Origin: Flavobacteriales bacterium
GTDB taxonomy: Bacteria; Bacteroidota; Bacteroidia; Flavobacteriales_F; PHOS-HE28
Direction of reading: 5' to 3'
Assembly (NCBI GenBank): GCA_016715895.1
Contig: JADJXH010000004.1
Coordinates: forward strand, 310,001-374,000
Length of the DNA: 64,000 nucleotides
Shown: positions 26,248 through 33,809 of the stretch, one piece after another
Position numbering within the stretch: position 1 is the stretch's first letter
Layout of the letters: each line of letters opens with the position of its first letter
Translations under genes and position numbers: made by a program
The notes under the pieces: model-generated
What the model was told of the DNA's origin: nothing
Databases searched by the model: none
What the model saw: the letters and a program-made list of their open reading frames with translations, nothing else

Positions 26248-28263
26248 CTACTTGTAGCTCCGCTGCGTCAGTTTCACCTCCTCGAAGGTCAGCGGCTCCT
26301 TGTGCAGCTCGGCCTTGCCGGCCTCGCCCAGCCACTCCCAGGCGGCCACGTAGGCGAAGTTGGCGTCGTCGCGCTTGGCCTCGCCCTGCTGCGGCCCCTC
26401 CATCTCCTGGTACTCCTCGCGGAAATGGCCGCCACAACTCTCGTTGCGGTGCAGTGCATCCATGCACATCAGCTCACCCAGCTCCAGGAAGTCGGCCACG
26501 CGACCGGCCTTCTCCAGTTCCTGGTTGAACTCGTCGGCCTTGCCGGGTACGCGCACATCCTTCCAGAACTCTTCACGGATCTGGCGGATCTCCTGGATGG
26601 CCTCCTTCAGGCCCTGCTCGTTGCGCGCCATGCCGCACTTGTCCCACATCACCTTGCCCAGTCGGCGGTGGAACTCATCCACCGGCTTGGTGCCCTTGTT
26701 GTTGATGAAGTGGTTGATGCGGTCGGTCACCTCCTTCTCGGCGGCGTCGAACTCGGGACGCTTGGTGTCGATGGGGCCGGTGCGGATGTCGTCGGCCAGG
26801 TAATCGCCCACGGTGTAGGGGATCACGAAGTAGCCGTCGGCCAGGCCCTGCATCAGCGCTGAGGCACCGAGGCGATTGGCGCCGTGGTCGCTGAAGTTGG
26901 CCTCGCCCAGCGCGAAGAGGCCCGGTACGGTGGTCTGCAGGTTGTAATCCACCCACAGGCCGCCCATGGTGTAGTGCACGGCGGGGTAGATCTTCATCGG
27001 CTCCTTATAGGGGTTCTCGCCGACGATGTTCTCGTACATGTCGAAGAGGTTCCCGTACTTCTCGCTCACGACCGCCTCGCCCAGCTCGCGGATCTTCTCC
27101 TTGCTGGGGTTCTCCAGCTTCAGGATGTTCGCCTGGAGCTTGCCGTAGCGCTCGATGGCCGCGCTGAAGTCCAGGTAAACGGCCTCACCGGTCTTGTTCA
27201 CGCCGAAGCCCGCATCGCAACGCTCCTTGGCGGCACGGCTGGCCACGTCACGCGGTACCAGGTTGCCGAAAGCCGGGTAGCGGCGCTCCAGGTAGTAGTC
27301 GCGGTCGGCCTCGGGGATGTCGCTGCCCTTCTTCTTCCCTTCGCGGATGGCCTTGGCATCCTCCAACTTGGCCGGCACCCAGATGCGGCCGTCGTTGCGG
27401 AGCGACTCCGACATCAGCGTGAGCTTGCTCTGGTGCGTGCCGCTCACCGGAATGCAGGTGGGGTGGATCTGCGTGTAGCAGGGGTTGCCGAAGAAGGCCC
27501 CGCGCTTGTGCGCCTTCCACGCGGCGGTGACGTTGCTGCCCATGGCGTTCGTGCTCAGGAAGAACACGTTGCCGTAGCCGCCGGTGCACAGGAGCACCGC
27601 GTGCGCGCCGTGCCGCTCGATCTCGCCGGTGATCAGGTTGCGGGCGATGATGCCGCGCGCCTTGCCGTCCACGACCACCACATCGAGCATCTCGTGTCGG
27701 TCGTACATCTTCACCGTGCCCTTGCCCACCTGGCGCATCAGCGCGCTGTAGGCACCGAGCAGCAGCTGCTGGCCGGTCTGTCCGCGGGCATAGAAGGTGC
27801 GGCTCACCTGCACCCCGCCGAAGGAGCGGTTGTCCAGCAGTCCGCCGTAGTCGCGGGCGAAGGGCACTCCCTGCGCGACGCACTGGTCGATGATGTTCGC
27901 GCTCACCTCGGCCAGGCGGTACACATTGGCCTCGCGGGCCCGGTAATCGCCGCCCTTCACGGTGTCGTAGAACAGACGGTACACACTGTCACCGTCGTTC
28001 ATGTAGTTCTTGGCGGCGTTGATACCCCCCTGCGCGGCGATGCTGTGGGCGCGGCGGGCGCTGTCCTGGAAGCAGAAGGCCTTCACGTTGTAGCCCATCT
28101 CCGCCAACGAGGCCGCGGCGGCACCACCGGCCAGGCCGGTGCCCACCACGATGACATCGATGCGGCGCTTGTTCGCAGGCGCCACGATGCGCATGTGCCC
28201 CTTGTGGTAGGTCCACTTCTTGTCGATGGGACCGGGAGGGATCTTGCTGTCGAGCTTGCTCAT
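26248..28263 (-). CDS. sdhA: succinate dehydrogenase / fumarate reductase flavoprotein subunit
   Basis: 671 residues, the usual length for Bacteroidota enzymes. FAD-binding Rossmann motif VVGTGLAGGAAAASLAEMG near residue 40, the His that covalently binds FAD in RRAHSIAAQGGIN, the substrate-domain segments NPCYTQIHPTCIP and HYTMGGLWVDYN, and GLFALGEANFSDHGANRLGASALMQGLADG. It oxidises succinate to fumarate (or the reverse) in complex II. Upstream is sdhC (28-bp gap); downstream an inserted four-helix-bundle gene separates it from sdhB. Confidence 0.97.
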   Translation of the reverse strand: MSKLDSKIPPGPIDKKWTYHKGHMRIVAPANKRRIDVIVVGTGLAGGAAAASLAEMGYNVKAFCFQDSARRAHSIAAQGGINAAKNYMNDGDSVYRLFYDTVKGGDYRAREANVYRLAEVSANIIDQCVAQGVPFARDYGGLLDNRSFGGVQVSRTFYARGQTGQQLLLGAYSALMRQVGKGTVKMYDRHEMLDVVVVDGKARGIIARNLITGEIERHGAHAVLLCTGGYGNVFFLSTNAMGSNVTAAWKAHKRGAFFGNPCYTQIHPTCIPVSGTHQSKLTLMSESLRNDGRIWVPAKLEDAKAIREGKKKGSDIPEADRDYYLERRYPAFGNLVPRDVASRAAKERCDAGFGVNKTGEAVYLDFSAAIERYGKLQANILKLENPSKEKIRELGEAVVSEKYGNLFDMYENIVGENPYKEPMKIYPAVHYTMGGLWVDYNLQTTVPGLFALGEANFSDHGANRLGASALMQGLADGYFVIPYTVGDYLADDIRTGPIDTKRPEFDAAEKEVTDRINHFINNKGTKPVDEFHRRLGKVMWDKCGMARNEQGLKEAIQEIRQIREEFWKDVRVPGKADEFNQELEKAGRVADFLELGELMCMDALHRNESCGGHFREEYQEMEGPQQGEAKRDDANFAYVAAWEWLGEAGKAELHKEPLTFEEVKLTQRSYK

Positions 28264-28291
28264 GGAATTGCGGACGGATCTAAGGGAAGGA

Positions 28292-28969
28292 TCAACCGGG
28301 GAAAGCGAACATCCACACCGGGATGAGGGCGAAGAGGATGGGCACCACCACGCCGAAGAACACCCCCACGTTCTTGATGATCGGGGTGTAGCGCGGATGG
28401 TTCAGGCCCAGGCTCTGGAAGGCGCTCTGGAACCCGTGCAGCAGGTGGAAGCCCAGCACGGCCATGGCCACCACATAGAACAGCACGTACAGGGGCTGCT
28501 GGAAGGCGGCCGCCACCACGGTGAAGAGGTCGGTGTTGCCCTCGGCATCCATCGGCAGGCCACCCCAGTGCATCTCGTACCAGAAGTGCTTCATGTGCAT
28601 CACGATGAACACCAGCAGCAAGGTGCCCAACAGCGCCATCTGGCCGCTGTACCAGGTGCGGTTGGCGGAAGGCTTCTCCTTCACGTAACGGGTTGGACGG
28701 GCCTGGCGGTTCTGCATGGCCAGCAGGATGCCGTCAAAGGCGTGGAACAGGATGCTGAAGTAGAGCAGGTAGCTTACCACCTTGATCAACGGGAAGGTGG
28801 TCATGAACTTGGCGTAGGCGTTGAACTTCAGCCTGCCTTCCGGGCTGGCGTCCAGCAACTGCAGGTTGCCGGCCAGATGGATCACCAGGAACAGGCAAAG
28901 GAAAAGGCCCGTGAGGGCCATCCAATACTTCTTCGTGAGGGAGGAACCGAGGAGGGCTGTTCGTGCCAT
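28292..28969 (-). CDS. sdhC: succinate dehydrogenase cytochrome b subunit
   Basis: 225 residues with five hydrophobic segments (for example ALTGLFLCLFLVIHLAGN, VVSYLLYFSILFHAFDGILLA, ALLGTLLLVFIVMHMKHFW, YVLFYVVAMAVLGFHLLHG, VGVFFGVVVPILFALIPVW). His residues in helices one, two, three and four are placed to ligate two b hemes, as in the single-polypeptide type of membrane anchor found in Bacteroidota and in Bacillus. It anchors SdhAB and reduces menaquinone. First gene of the sdh operon; a perfect promoter element lies 38 nt upstream and a suf-like palindrome further upstream. Confidence 0.95.
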   Translation of the reverse strand: MARTALLGSSLTKKYWMALTGLFLCLFLVIHLAGNLQLLDASPEGRLKFNAYAKFMTTFPLIKVVSYLLYFSILFHAFDGILLAMQNRQARPTRYVKEKPSANRTWYSGQMALLGTLLLVFIVMHMKHFWYEMHWGGLPMDAEGNTDLFTVVAAAFQQPLYVLFYVVAMAVLGFHLLHGFQSAFQSLGLNHPRYTPIIKNVGVFFGVVVPILFALIPVWMFAFPG

Positions 28970-29007
28970 GTCTTCTTAACAGCGAACCACTGAGGTTCGT
29001 TCGGCCG

Positions 29008-29015
29008 CAAACTTA
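29008..29015 (-). promoter_or_regulatory. -7 promoter element TAAGTTTG of the sdh operon
   Basis: Exact TAnnTTTG match on the minus strand, 38 nt before the sdhC start. The leader contains a small hairpin (CGAACC, 5-nt loop, GGTTCG at 28983-28999). Confidence 0.65.
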
Positions 29016-29060
29016 CGGGGCGAGCGGTTGGCATGGAAGCCGAGGGGGGTGCGTCCCTTG

Positions 29061-29077
29061 TTTAGAACGGTTCTGAT
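29061..29077. promoter_or_regulatory. putative operator upstream of sdh (suf-like palindrome)
   Basis: TTTAGAACGGTTCTGAT. Fourteen consecutive bases are identical to the perfect palindrome found at the sufC promoter (49099-49115); the last bases of one half-site are degenerate. It lies about 46 bp upstream of the sdh -7 element, a position suited to activation or to a longer-range effect. Confidence 0.5.
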
Positions 29078-29116
29078 CAGGGCTGCCGCCGCCAATGGCA
29101 GATGGTCGGGCACGGC

Positions 29117-29539
29117 TTACTGACCTGGGTAGGCCTTCCGCGTGGCCGCGATGGACCGCTTGATCATCGCCTTCAACACCCTCAGGTCGATGTCGGCCAG
29201 GCGCTTCACGTACAAGCAGCCCTTCGTGGCCTTGTGCTTCCCCAGTTTGGCCAGCACCTCCGGCTCCAAGGCCTCCTGGCCCAGGTAGATGACCAGCTCC
29301 GGCTTGCGCGGGCTGAAGGCCGCGAGGGGCGCGCTGCCCGAATGACCGCTGGCGTAAGTGTAGTGGTAGGTTCCGAAGCCGATGATTGACGGGCCGTACA
29401 TGTGGGGCTGCTCGCCGGTCAGCTCCTGCATCAGATTCACAAGCACCCGGCTGTCATCGCGCATCTCCTCCTTGGGGTGCTTGTCGATGAAAGCCTCCAC
29501 ATTAGCGGTGGTGGCCTGGGTCTTGTTGGCCTTCGCCAT
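29117..29539 (-). CDS. DUF1801-domain protein
   Basis: 140 residues. A compact alpha/beta protein with the DUF1801 (YdhG-like) pattern: NVEAFIDKHPKEEMRDDSRVLVNLMQELTGEQP, MYGPSIIGFGTYHYTYASGHSG, FSPRKPELVIYL and GCLYVKRLADIDLRVL. Family members are widespread small cytosolic proteins of unknown function, sometimes compared with frataxin-like folds. It is three bases downstream of the 90-residue gene, so the two probably form an operon. Confidence 0.85.
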   Translation of the reverse strand: MAKANKTQATTANVEAFIDKHPKEEMRDDSRVLVNLMQELTGEQPHMYGPSIIGFGTYHYTYASGHSGSAPLAAFSPRKPELVIYLGQEALEPEVLAKLGKHKATKGCLYVKRLADIDLRVLKAMIKRSIAATRKAYPGQ

Positions 29540-29542
29540 GGC

Positions 29543-29815
29543 TCAGAACTGCTTGTCCAGCTCGACGTACTGCACCTGGGCCATGTGCGGGAAGTAGGGC
29601 AGGGTGCCGATCAGCTCCTTCGCCCGGCCCAACTCCACCCCGCTCAGGAGCAGGAACGCCCCCGTCCGGTCGGTGCTGATGAAGAAGCTCTCGAGGAGCC
29701 CCTCCTCCTTCCACCGGTTGACGAACTCCATCTCCACCTTCTGTAGCTCCGGGGTGGCCCGGATGTGCGCCATGCCTTCGGGGGAAAGGGAGATGGAGAC
29801 GAGGATGCGTTTCAT
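29543..29815 (-). CDS. small ferredoxin-fold protein, muconolactone-isomerase/YCII-like
   Basis: 90 residues. The order of strands and helices (KRILVSISLSPEG, then a 30-residue helical part, FFISTDRTGAFLLLSGVELGRAKELIGTLPYF, AQVQYVELDKQF) resembles the dimeric alpha/beta-barrel fold of muconolactone isomerase-like and YCII-related proteins. No catalytic residue is evident and no pathway genes are near, so the function is unknown. Co-directional with and three bases upstream of the DUF1801 gene. Confidence 0.7.
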   Translation of the reverse strand: MKRILVSISLSPEGMAHIRATPELQKVEMEFVNRWKEEGLLESFFISTDRTGAFLLLSGVELGRAKELIGTLPYFPHMAQVQYVELDKQF

Positions 29816-29835
29816 CGGGATCGGGTTGGACGGGG

Positions 29836-29843
29836 CAAGAATA
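29836..29843 (-). promoter_or_regulatory. -7 element TATTCTTG (one mismatch)
   Basis: Minus strand, 20 nt before ATG 29815; likely promoter for the two small genes 29117-29815. Confidence 0.4.
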
Positions 29844-29906
29844 AGGAGCGGAGGTGATGAAGGTGGTATGGCCCCATGTGGTCAGTAATCCTGGGGATGA
29901 TGTGCC

Positions 29907-30033
29907 GCGTGAGGGATAGGAGCAAGTAGCCCGCACCCCGAGGCTTTGCGAGGGGGAGGACTACTGCGGATAGCCCGACGGCGCGCTCCCGAGCGGAGGC
30001 TTTGCGCAGCGAAGGGACGGCGCCGGCACGCCC
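29907..30033 (-). repeat. dispersed intergenic repeat, GGGCGTGCC family (127 bp)
   Basis: On the minus strand this begins GGGCGTGCC, contains CCCTCGCAAAGCCTCGGGGT and ends CCTATCCCTCACGC. A second, shorter copy with the same beginning, core and end lies on the plus strand at 47380-47474. No credible ORF. It lies beside the heptamer array and the IS630 element. Confidence 0.65.
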
Positions 30034-30037
30034 AGAA

Positions 30038-30059
30038 CAAGCCTCAAGTCACAAAGCTA
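30038..30059. repeat. heptamer array (CAAGNNN), outer part of left arm
   Basis: Three 7-nt units (first CAAGCCT, second CAAGTCA) cut by the IS630 insertion at a TA. The array resumes at 31178 on the other side of the element in the same 7-nt register. Confidence 0.75.
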
Positions 30060-31175
30060 TTGATCCGGCATTCATGATCTGGACTCAGGCTGCGTAACGA
30101 ACGGTGTCTTTCTGGAACAGTGCGATGATGCGCTTGGGGTGTCGCTGGAGGGAACGCAGGAAGCGTGATGTGAAGAGTTCAAGCTGCCCCTTCTTGCGTG
30201 CTGGAGCGTGCTTGGTGACGGCATCCTTCAGCGCTGCGTTCGCTACTTCCACCGGGTTGAGTTCGGGCGAATAACTCGGCAGGTGGAAGACCTCGATGCT
30301 CTCCAGATGCTCCTCGAGCCATTCCTTGACCGGCTTGCTGTGGTGGACCCTGAGGTTGTCCAAGATCAGGAACACCTTGTTGTCGCTATCCTTGACCAGT
30401 CTTCTCAGAAAGCCGATCAGGATGCTGCTGTTCAGTGCGCCCTTGAAGACCATCCAGCGCATTTCCCCGCGATTGGTCACCGTGGAGATCACCGAACAGC
30501 CGTGGCGGTTGTGGTTCACCCTGACCACGGGAGTGTGGCCTCGCAGGGAGTAGCTGCGCCCGCGAACGTCATCACTGCGCAGACCGGTCTCATCGCCCCA
30601 GTGGATCACGGCACCTTCAGCCTTGGCACGTGCACGGATGGCCGGATAATCCTCGTGCAGCCACTTGCGCACCGCCTCCGGTCGCTGCTCGTAGGCCTTG
30701 CGCAGTGGCTTCTGCGGCGTAAATCCCCAGCGCTCCAGATAGAGCCCCACACTGCGTATGGCCAGCTTGCGGTCGTAGCGCCGCTCGATCAGCTCGCGCA
30801 CCGCTTGCCGGTTCCACAACGCATAAGGCATTTTCAACTGATCGGGCGTTCTGTCACGGATCAGCCGTTGTGTCTCCTTCTCCTGCTCACTTGTCAGGAT
30901 GCGTCCCTTGCCCACCGGGCGACCGGTCTTCCACACACGAATGGCCTTCCAGCCACCGGCCTTGTACCGTTGCCAGGCTTCGTTCACCGTGTTGCGGGAC
31001 ATGCCACAGAGTTCGGCCGTTTCCTTCAGGCCCATGCCCTTGAGCCTGCATTGCACCGCCTGCCTACGACGCTCATTGAGCTCGGGCATCGACAGCTTCC
31101 TGGAGTCGTTCTCGCGCATGCCTCGGCAAGATCCACAGATCGTGCCGATCGTCCGCTATATCGATGCCGGATCAA
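30060..31175. mobile_element. IS630-family insertion sequence (1116 bp)
   Basis: Bounded by perfect 12-bp terminal inverted repeats TTGATCCGGCAT (30060-30071 and 31164-31175) and flanked on both sides by TA (30058-30059, 31176-31177), the target duplication made by IS630/Tc1-type elements. One transposase gene fills it. Ends and ORF are intact, so it may be active or recently inserted. Removing it and one TA restores a continuous 7-nt repeat array. Confidence 0.93.
30085..31119 (-). CDS. IS630-family DDE transposase
   Basis: 344 residues. N-terminal helix-turn-helix region (ECRLKG-like start, GLKETAELCGMSRNTVNEAWQRYKAGG about 30-56) followed by a winged-helix part, then the DDE catalytic core: D176 in HWGDETGLRSD, D254 in LILDNLRVHHSKPVK and E291 in SYSPELNPVE, the spacing usual for IS630. 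It cuts and rejoins the element ends at TA targets. The reading frame is complete with no frameshift. Codons are less GC-biased than in neighbouring housekeeping genes, as expected of a mobile gene. Confidence 0.95.
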   Translation of the reverse strand: MRENDSRKLSMPELNERRRQAVQCRLKGMGLKETAELCGMSRNTVNEAWQRYKAGGWKAIRVWKTGRPVGKGRILTSEQEKETQRLIRDRTPDQLKMPYALWNRQAVRELIERRYDRKLAIRSVGLYLERWGFTPQKPLRKAYEQRPEAVRKWLHEDYPAIRARAKAEGAVIHWGDETGLRSDDVRGRSYSLRGHTPVVRVNHNRHGCSVISTVTNRGEMRWMVFKGALNSSILIGFLRRLVKDSDNKVFLILDNLRVHHSKPVKEWLEEHLESIEVFHLPSYSPELNPVEVANAALKDAVTKHAPARKKGQLELFTSRFLRSLQRHPKRIIALFQKDTVRYAA

Positions 31176-31177
31176 TA

Positions 31178-31240
31178 AAGCCCCAAGCTTCAAAGGCGTG
31201 CCTTGGGCCTTGATGCTTGTAGCTTGAGAATTGAAGCTTC
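31178..31240. repeat. heptamer array, inner left arm plus inverted right arm
   Basis: Continues the 7-nt CAAGNNN array interrupted by the IS (units to 31197), then after one central base switches to the reverse complement NNNCTTG for six units (for example GGCCTTG, ATGCTTG). Together with 30038-30059 this forms a two-armed palindromic array of about 85 bp. Confidence 0.75.
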
Positions 31241-31251
31241 GCTCCCTCCCC

Positions 31252-31259
31252 TACCTTCG
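31252..31259 (+). promoter_or_regulatory. promoter: TTG, 18 bp, TACCTTCG
   Basis: -7 element TACCTTCG (one mismatch) with a -33-type TTG at 31231-31233, inside the last part of the heptamer array. It is 36 nt before ATG 31296 and supports that start of pepP over earlier in-frame starts that lie upstream of the promoter. Confidence 0.5.
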
Positions 31260-31295
31260 CCCTATTCACCTACGCCGAGGCTTCGGCGAATTACA

Positions 31296-32600
31296 ATGCG
31301 ATACACACCGCTCTCTGCGTCCACCTACCGCGAGCACCGCGCCCGTTTCCGCCAGCACCTGGAGAAAGGGGGTCTGGCCGTGTTCCACAGCAACGACATC
31401 ATGCCCACCAGCGCCGATGGCACGATGCCGTTCAAGCAGGCCAGCGACATCTTCTACCTCACCGGCATCGACCAGGAGGAGACGATCCTGCTGCTGTTCC
31501 CTGATGCGGTGGACCCGAAGGACCGCGAGATCCTCTTCGTGCGCGAGACCAGCGAGCTGATCGCGATCTGGGAGGGCGCCAAGTTCAGCCAGCAGGAGGC
31601 ACGCGACCTGAGCGGCATCGCCACCGTGCTGTGGACGAGCAGCTACGAGGCCACGATCAAGCGCCTGGTGCCGCAGTGCGAGCACCTGTACCTGAACAGC
31701 AACGAGCACCTGCGCCAGCACAACGAGGTGGAGACGCGCGAGGACCGCAAGAACAAGGAACTGCGCGCCCAGTACCCGCTGCACAGCGTGAAGCGCAGCG
31801 CGCCGATCATGCACCGCATCCGCAGCCGCAAGACGCAGGAGGAAGTGGCGCAGATGAAGCGCGCGATCGCCATCACCGGCAAGGCCTTCGAGCGGGTGTG
31901 CGGCTTCGTGAAGCCCGGCGTGAAGGAGTACGAGATCGAAGCGGAGATCACGCACGAGTTCCTGCGCAACGGCTCACGCGGCCATGCCTACACGCCCATC
32001 ATCGCCAGCGGCTACAACGCCTGCGTGCTGCACTACATCACCAACGACCAGGTGTGCATCGATGGCGATGTGATCCTGATGGACTTCGGCAGCGAGTACG
32101 GCGGCTACGCCAGCGACCTCACCCGCTGCATCCCCGTGAACGGCCGCTTCACCGACCGCCAGCGCGCGGTGTACAACGCCGTGCTCCGCGTGAAGAACGA
32201 AGCCACGCAACTGCTGCGTCCCGGCACCCTGCTGGCCGACTACCACAAGGAAGTGGGGAAGATCATGGAGAGCGAGCTGATCGGCCTGGGCCTGCTGGAC
32301 AAGACCGATGTGGCGAAGCAGGACCCCGAGCGTCCGCTGTACAAGAAGTACTTCATGCACGGCACCAGCCACTTCCTGGGCCTGGATGTGCACGATGTGG
32401 GCCTGTGGAACGAGATGATCCAGCCGGACATGGTCTTCACCGTGGAGCCGGGCATCTACATCCGCGAGGAGAAGCTGGGCATCCGCTTGGAGAACAACAT
32501 CCTGGTGACGCGCGACAACCCGATCGACCTGTTCGCGGACATCCCCGTGGAGGCGGAGGCGGTGGAGGAGTTGATGAGCCGGAGGAAGGTTGAGGCGTGA
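31296..32600 (+). CDS. pepP: Xaa-Pro aminopeptidase (aminopeptidase P)
   Basis: 434 residues, typical for bacterial aminopeptidase P. N-terminal domain (SNDIMPTSADGTMPFKQASDIFYLTG) then a creatinase-fold M24B peptidase domain. The dinuclear metal ligands are visible: two Asp in LMDFGSEYGGYASDLTR, His in HGTSHFLGLDVHDVG, Glu in FTVEPGIYI and Glu in IRLENNILVT. It removes an N-terminal residue preceding proline in the cytoplasm. Start ATG 31296 follows a promoter element. The final 123 bp, containing the last metal-binding Glu, are present again at 33616-33738, with a toxin-antitoxin module between. Confidence 0.95.
   Translation: MRYTPLSASTYREHRARFRQHLEKGGLAVFHSNDIMPTSADGTMPFKQASDIFYLTGIDQEETILLLFPDAVDPKDREILFVRETSELIAIWEGAKFSQQEARDLSGIATVLWTSSYEATIKRLVPQCEHLYLNSNEHLRQHNEVETREDRKNKELRAQYPLHSVKRSAPIMHRIRSRKTQEEVAQMKRAIAITGKAFERVCGFVKPGVKEYEIEAEITHEFLRNGSRGHAYTPIIASGYNACVLHYITNDQVCIDGDVILMDFGSEYGGYASDLTRCIPVNGRFTDRQRAVYNAVLRVKNEATQLLRPGTLLADYHKEVGKIMESELIGLGLLDKTDVAKQDPERPLYKKYFMHGTSHFLGLDVHDVGLWNEMIQPDMVFTVEPGIYIREEKLGIRLENNILVTRDNPIDLFADIPVEAEAVEELMSRRKVEA
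32478..32600 (+). repeat. 3' end of pepP, first copy of a 123-bp direct duplication
   Basis: Aligned without gaps to 33616-33738 at an offset of 1138 bp; 117 of 123 bases match. The 3' 113 bp differ at only three positions, all synonymous in the pepP frame. Confidence 0.95.
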
Positions 32601-32929
32601 GCGGCTCTGCTCTCCGGGTTCGTGGCATCGTTCGGAACGTGGGACGCACACTACAGTTCCTGCAACTGGGGCTCATCCTGTTCTTCGTGTACCACATCGT
32701 GGACGCATTCATCACGCCGTATCAAAGCGAGTGGCTCACGGCTGAAGCCTTTGTACCCGGGCTTATCCTCGCGATCCTCTTCTACAGCTTCTGTCTGCTG
32801 GTCACCCAATGGGTCGTCGTGTTCGCGGAACACCGGCTTGCTTGGTTGCTCTTGATCCCGATCGCGGTGGTCACGCTGGTGCCCTTTGCACTCCTCCTGC
32901 TGGAGCCGATACGCGTGATGGGCGCGTGA
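32597..32929 (+). CDS. small integral membrane protein, unknown
   Basis: 110 residues from GTG 32597, which overlaps the pepP stop by four bases (GTGA); GTG 32639 is another possible start. Three hydrophobic segments (LGLILFFVYHIVDAF, FVPGLILAILFYSFCLLVTQWVVVF, LAWLLLIPIAVVTLVPFALLLL) predict three membrane helices. No family recognised. It lies within the 1-kb segment bounded by the two pepP 3' ends, so it may have arrived with the toxin-antitoxin genes. Confidence 0.6.
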   Translation: MSGSALRVRGIVRNVGRTLQFLQLGLILFFVYHIVDAFITPYQSEWLTAEAFVPGLILAILFYSFCLLVTQWVVVFAEHRLAWLLLIPIAVVTLVPFALLLLEPIRVMGA

Positions 32930-32967
32930 TCGCGCATGAGCCCTAGCATTGCATTTAACTTCGCTCC

Positions 32968-33297
32968 ATGCTCGCCGACCTGATCAACGGCCATCGTCAA
33001 CAGTTCATCGACCTGTGCAAGGCGCACCGGGTAAAGGAACTGTATGCCTTTGGATCGGCGGTCAACGGCCCGTTCACGGCGCAGAGCGACGTGGACCTGT
33101 TGGTGGAGATCGAGCTGGACAACCCCGTGGAGGATGGTGAACGGCTATGGTCGTTCTGGGATCGGATGGAAGCGTTCTTCCAGCGCAAGGTGGACCTGCT
33201 TACGCCCCGCTCTTTACAGAACCCGGTGAAGAAGCGCGCCATCGAGGCCTCCAAGAAGCTGATCTACGATGGAGCGACTGGACGGCTACTATGCTGA
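32968..33297 (+). CDS. mntA: MntA-like minimal nucleotidyltransferase (antitoxin)
   Basis: 109 residues. A minimal nucleotidyltransferase with the catalytic pattern GS-x10-DVD: G29, S30, then D41 and D43 in YAFGSAVNGPFTAQSDVDLLVE. In characterised systems MntA transfers AMP to a Tyr of the HEPN toxin HepT and so neutralises it. The gene overlaps hepT by 29 bases, the standard compact arrangement. A weak promoter-like TAACTTCG lies at 32956-32963, four bases before the start codon. It belongs to the accessory segment inserted behind pepP. Confidence 0.9.
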   Translation: MLADLINGHRQQFIDLCKAHRVKELYAFGSAVNGPFTAQSDVDLLVEIELDNPVEDGERLWSFWDRMEAFFQRKVDLLTPRSLQNPVKKRAIEASKKLIYDGATGRLLC

Positions 33298-33607
33298 TAT
33301 CCTTCGGGCCATTGACCTGATCGAGGCCTTCATGGCCCAGGGGAATGTCTCCTCGTTCGAGGCATACACCCGGCACGCACTGGTGAAGAGCGCCGTGGAG
33401 CGCCAGCTTGGCATCATCGGTGAAGCAGTGAACAAGATCCGGAAGCTCGACCCGTCACATCCGATCCCCGAGGCGGACCGCATCGTGCAGTTCAGGAACC
33501 GGTTGATCCATTCGTACGATACGATCGACGACACGTTCGTGTGGCCCATCCTCCAGAAGCACCTACCTGCTTTGAAGAACGCCATTCAGCAGGCGCGGAA
33601 GAGCTGA
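33269..33607 (+). CDS. hepT: HepT-like HEPN toxin (putative RNase)
   Basis: 112 residues of a HEPN domain (formerly DUF86). The active-site motif R-x4-H-x-Y is complete: R76, H81 and Y83 in QFRNRLIHSYD. HEPN toxins of this family are RNases active as dimers; the Tyr next to the His is the residue modified by the partner nucleotidyltransferase. Preceded by, and overlapping, mntA. It ends eight bases before the second copy of the pepP 3' end. All key residues are intact, so the pair should be functional. Confidence 0.9.
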   Translation: MERLDGYYADILRAIDLIEAFMAQGNVSSFEAYTRHALVKSAVERQLGIIGEAVNKIRKLDPSHPIPEADRIVQFRNRLIHSYDTIDDTFVWPILQKHLPALKNAIQQARKS

Positions 33608-33615
33608 ACACCTAG

Positions 33616-33738
33616 GGCAAACGCGTGGAGAACAACATCCTGGTGACGCGCGACAACCCGATCGACCTGTTCGCGGACATTCCGGTGGAGGCGGAGGCGG
33701 TGGAGGAGTTGATGAGCCGGAGGAAGGTAGAGGCGTGA
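33616..33738 (+). pseudogene. duplicated 3' fragment of pepP
   Basis: Forty codons plus stop in the pepP frame (GKRVENNILVTRDNP and onward) with no start. 117 of 123 bases match 32478-32600. Differences within the 3' 113 bp are silent; the two amino-acid changes are at the very 5' edge (GIRLE versus GKRVE), where the match ends. It looks like the displaced end of pepP, or the end of a related allele, left by an insertion behind the gene. Confidence 0.9.
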
Positions 33739-33758
33739 TCCGCTCCTCCATGCACCAG

Positions 33759-33786
33759 GGAGCCCCGCGAACGATCGCGGGGCTCC
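33759..33786. terminator. 12-bp hairpin terminator between convergent transcripts
   Basis: Stem GGAGCCCCGCGA, loop ACGA, perfect complement. It sits between the pepP-side segment and the convergent T9SS protein gene ending at 33810; no strong T-tract on either side, likely bidirectional. Confidence 0.7.
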
Positions 33787-33809
33787 TATGGTCGAGATCG
33801 GGCCTGCCG

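Noticed and set aside
31231..31240. Composite transposon involving the IS630 element
   Set aside because: Only one IS copy is present; its own ends and TA duplication explain the insertion.
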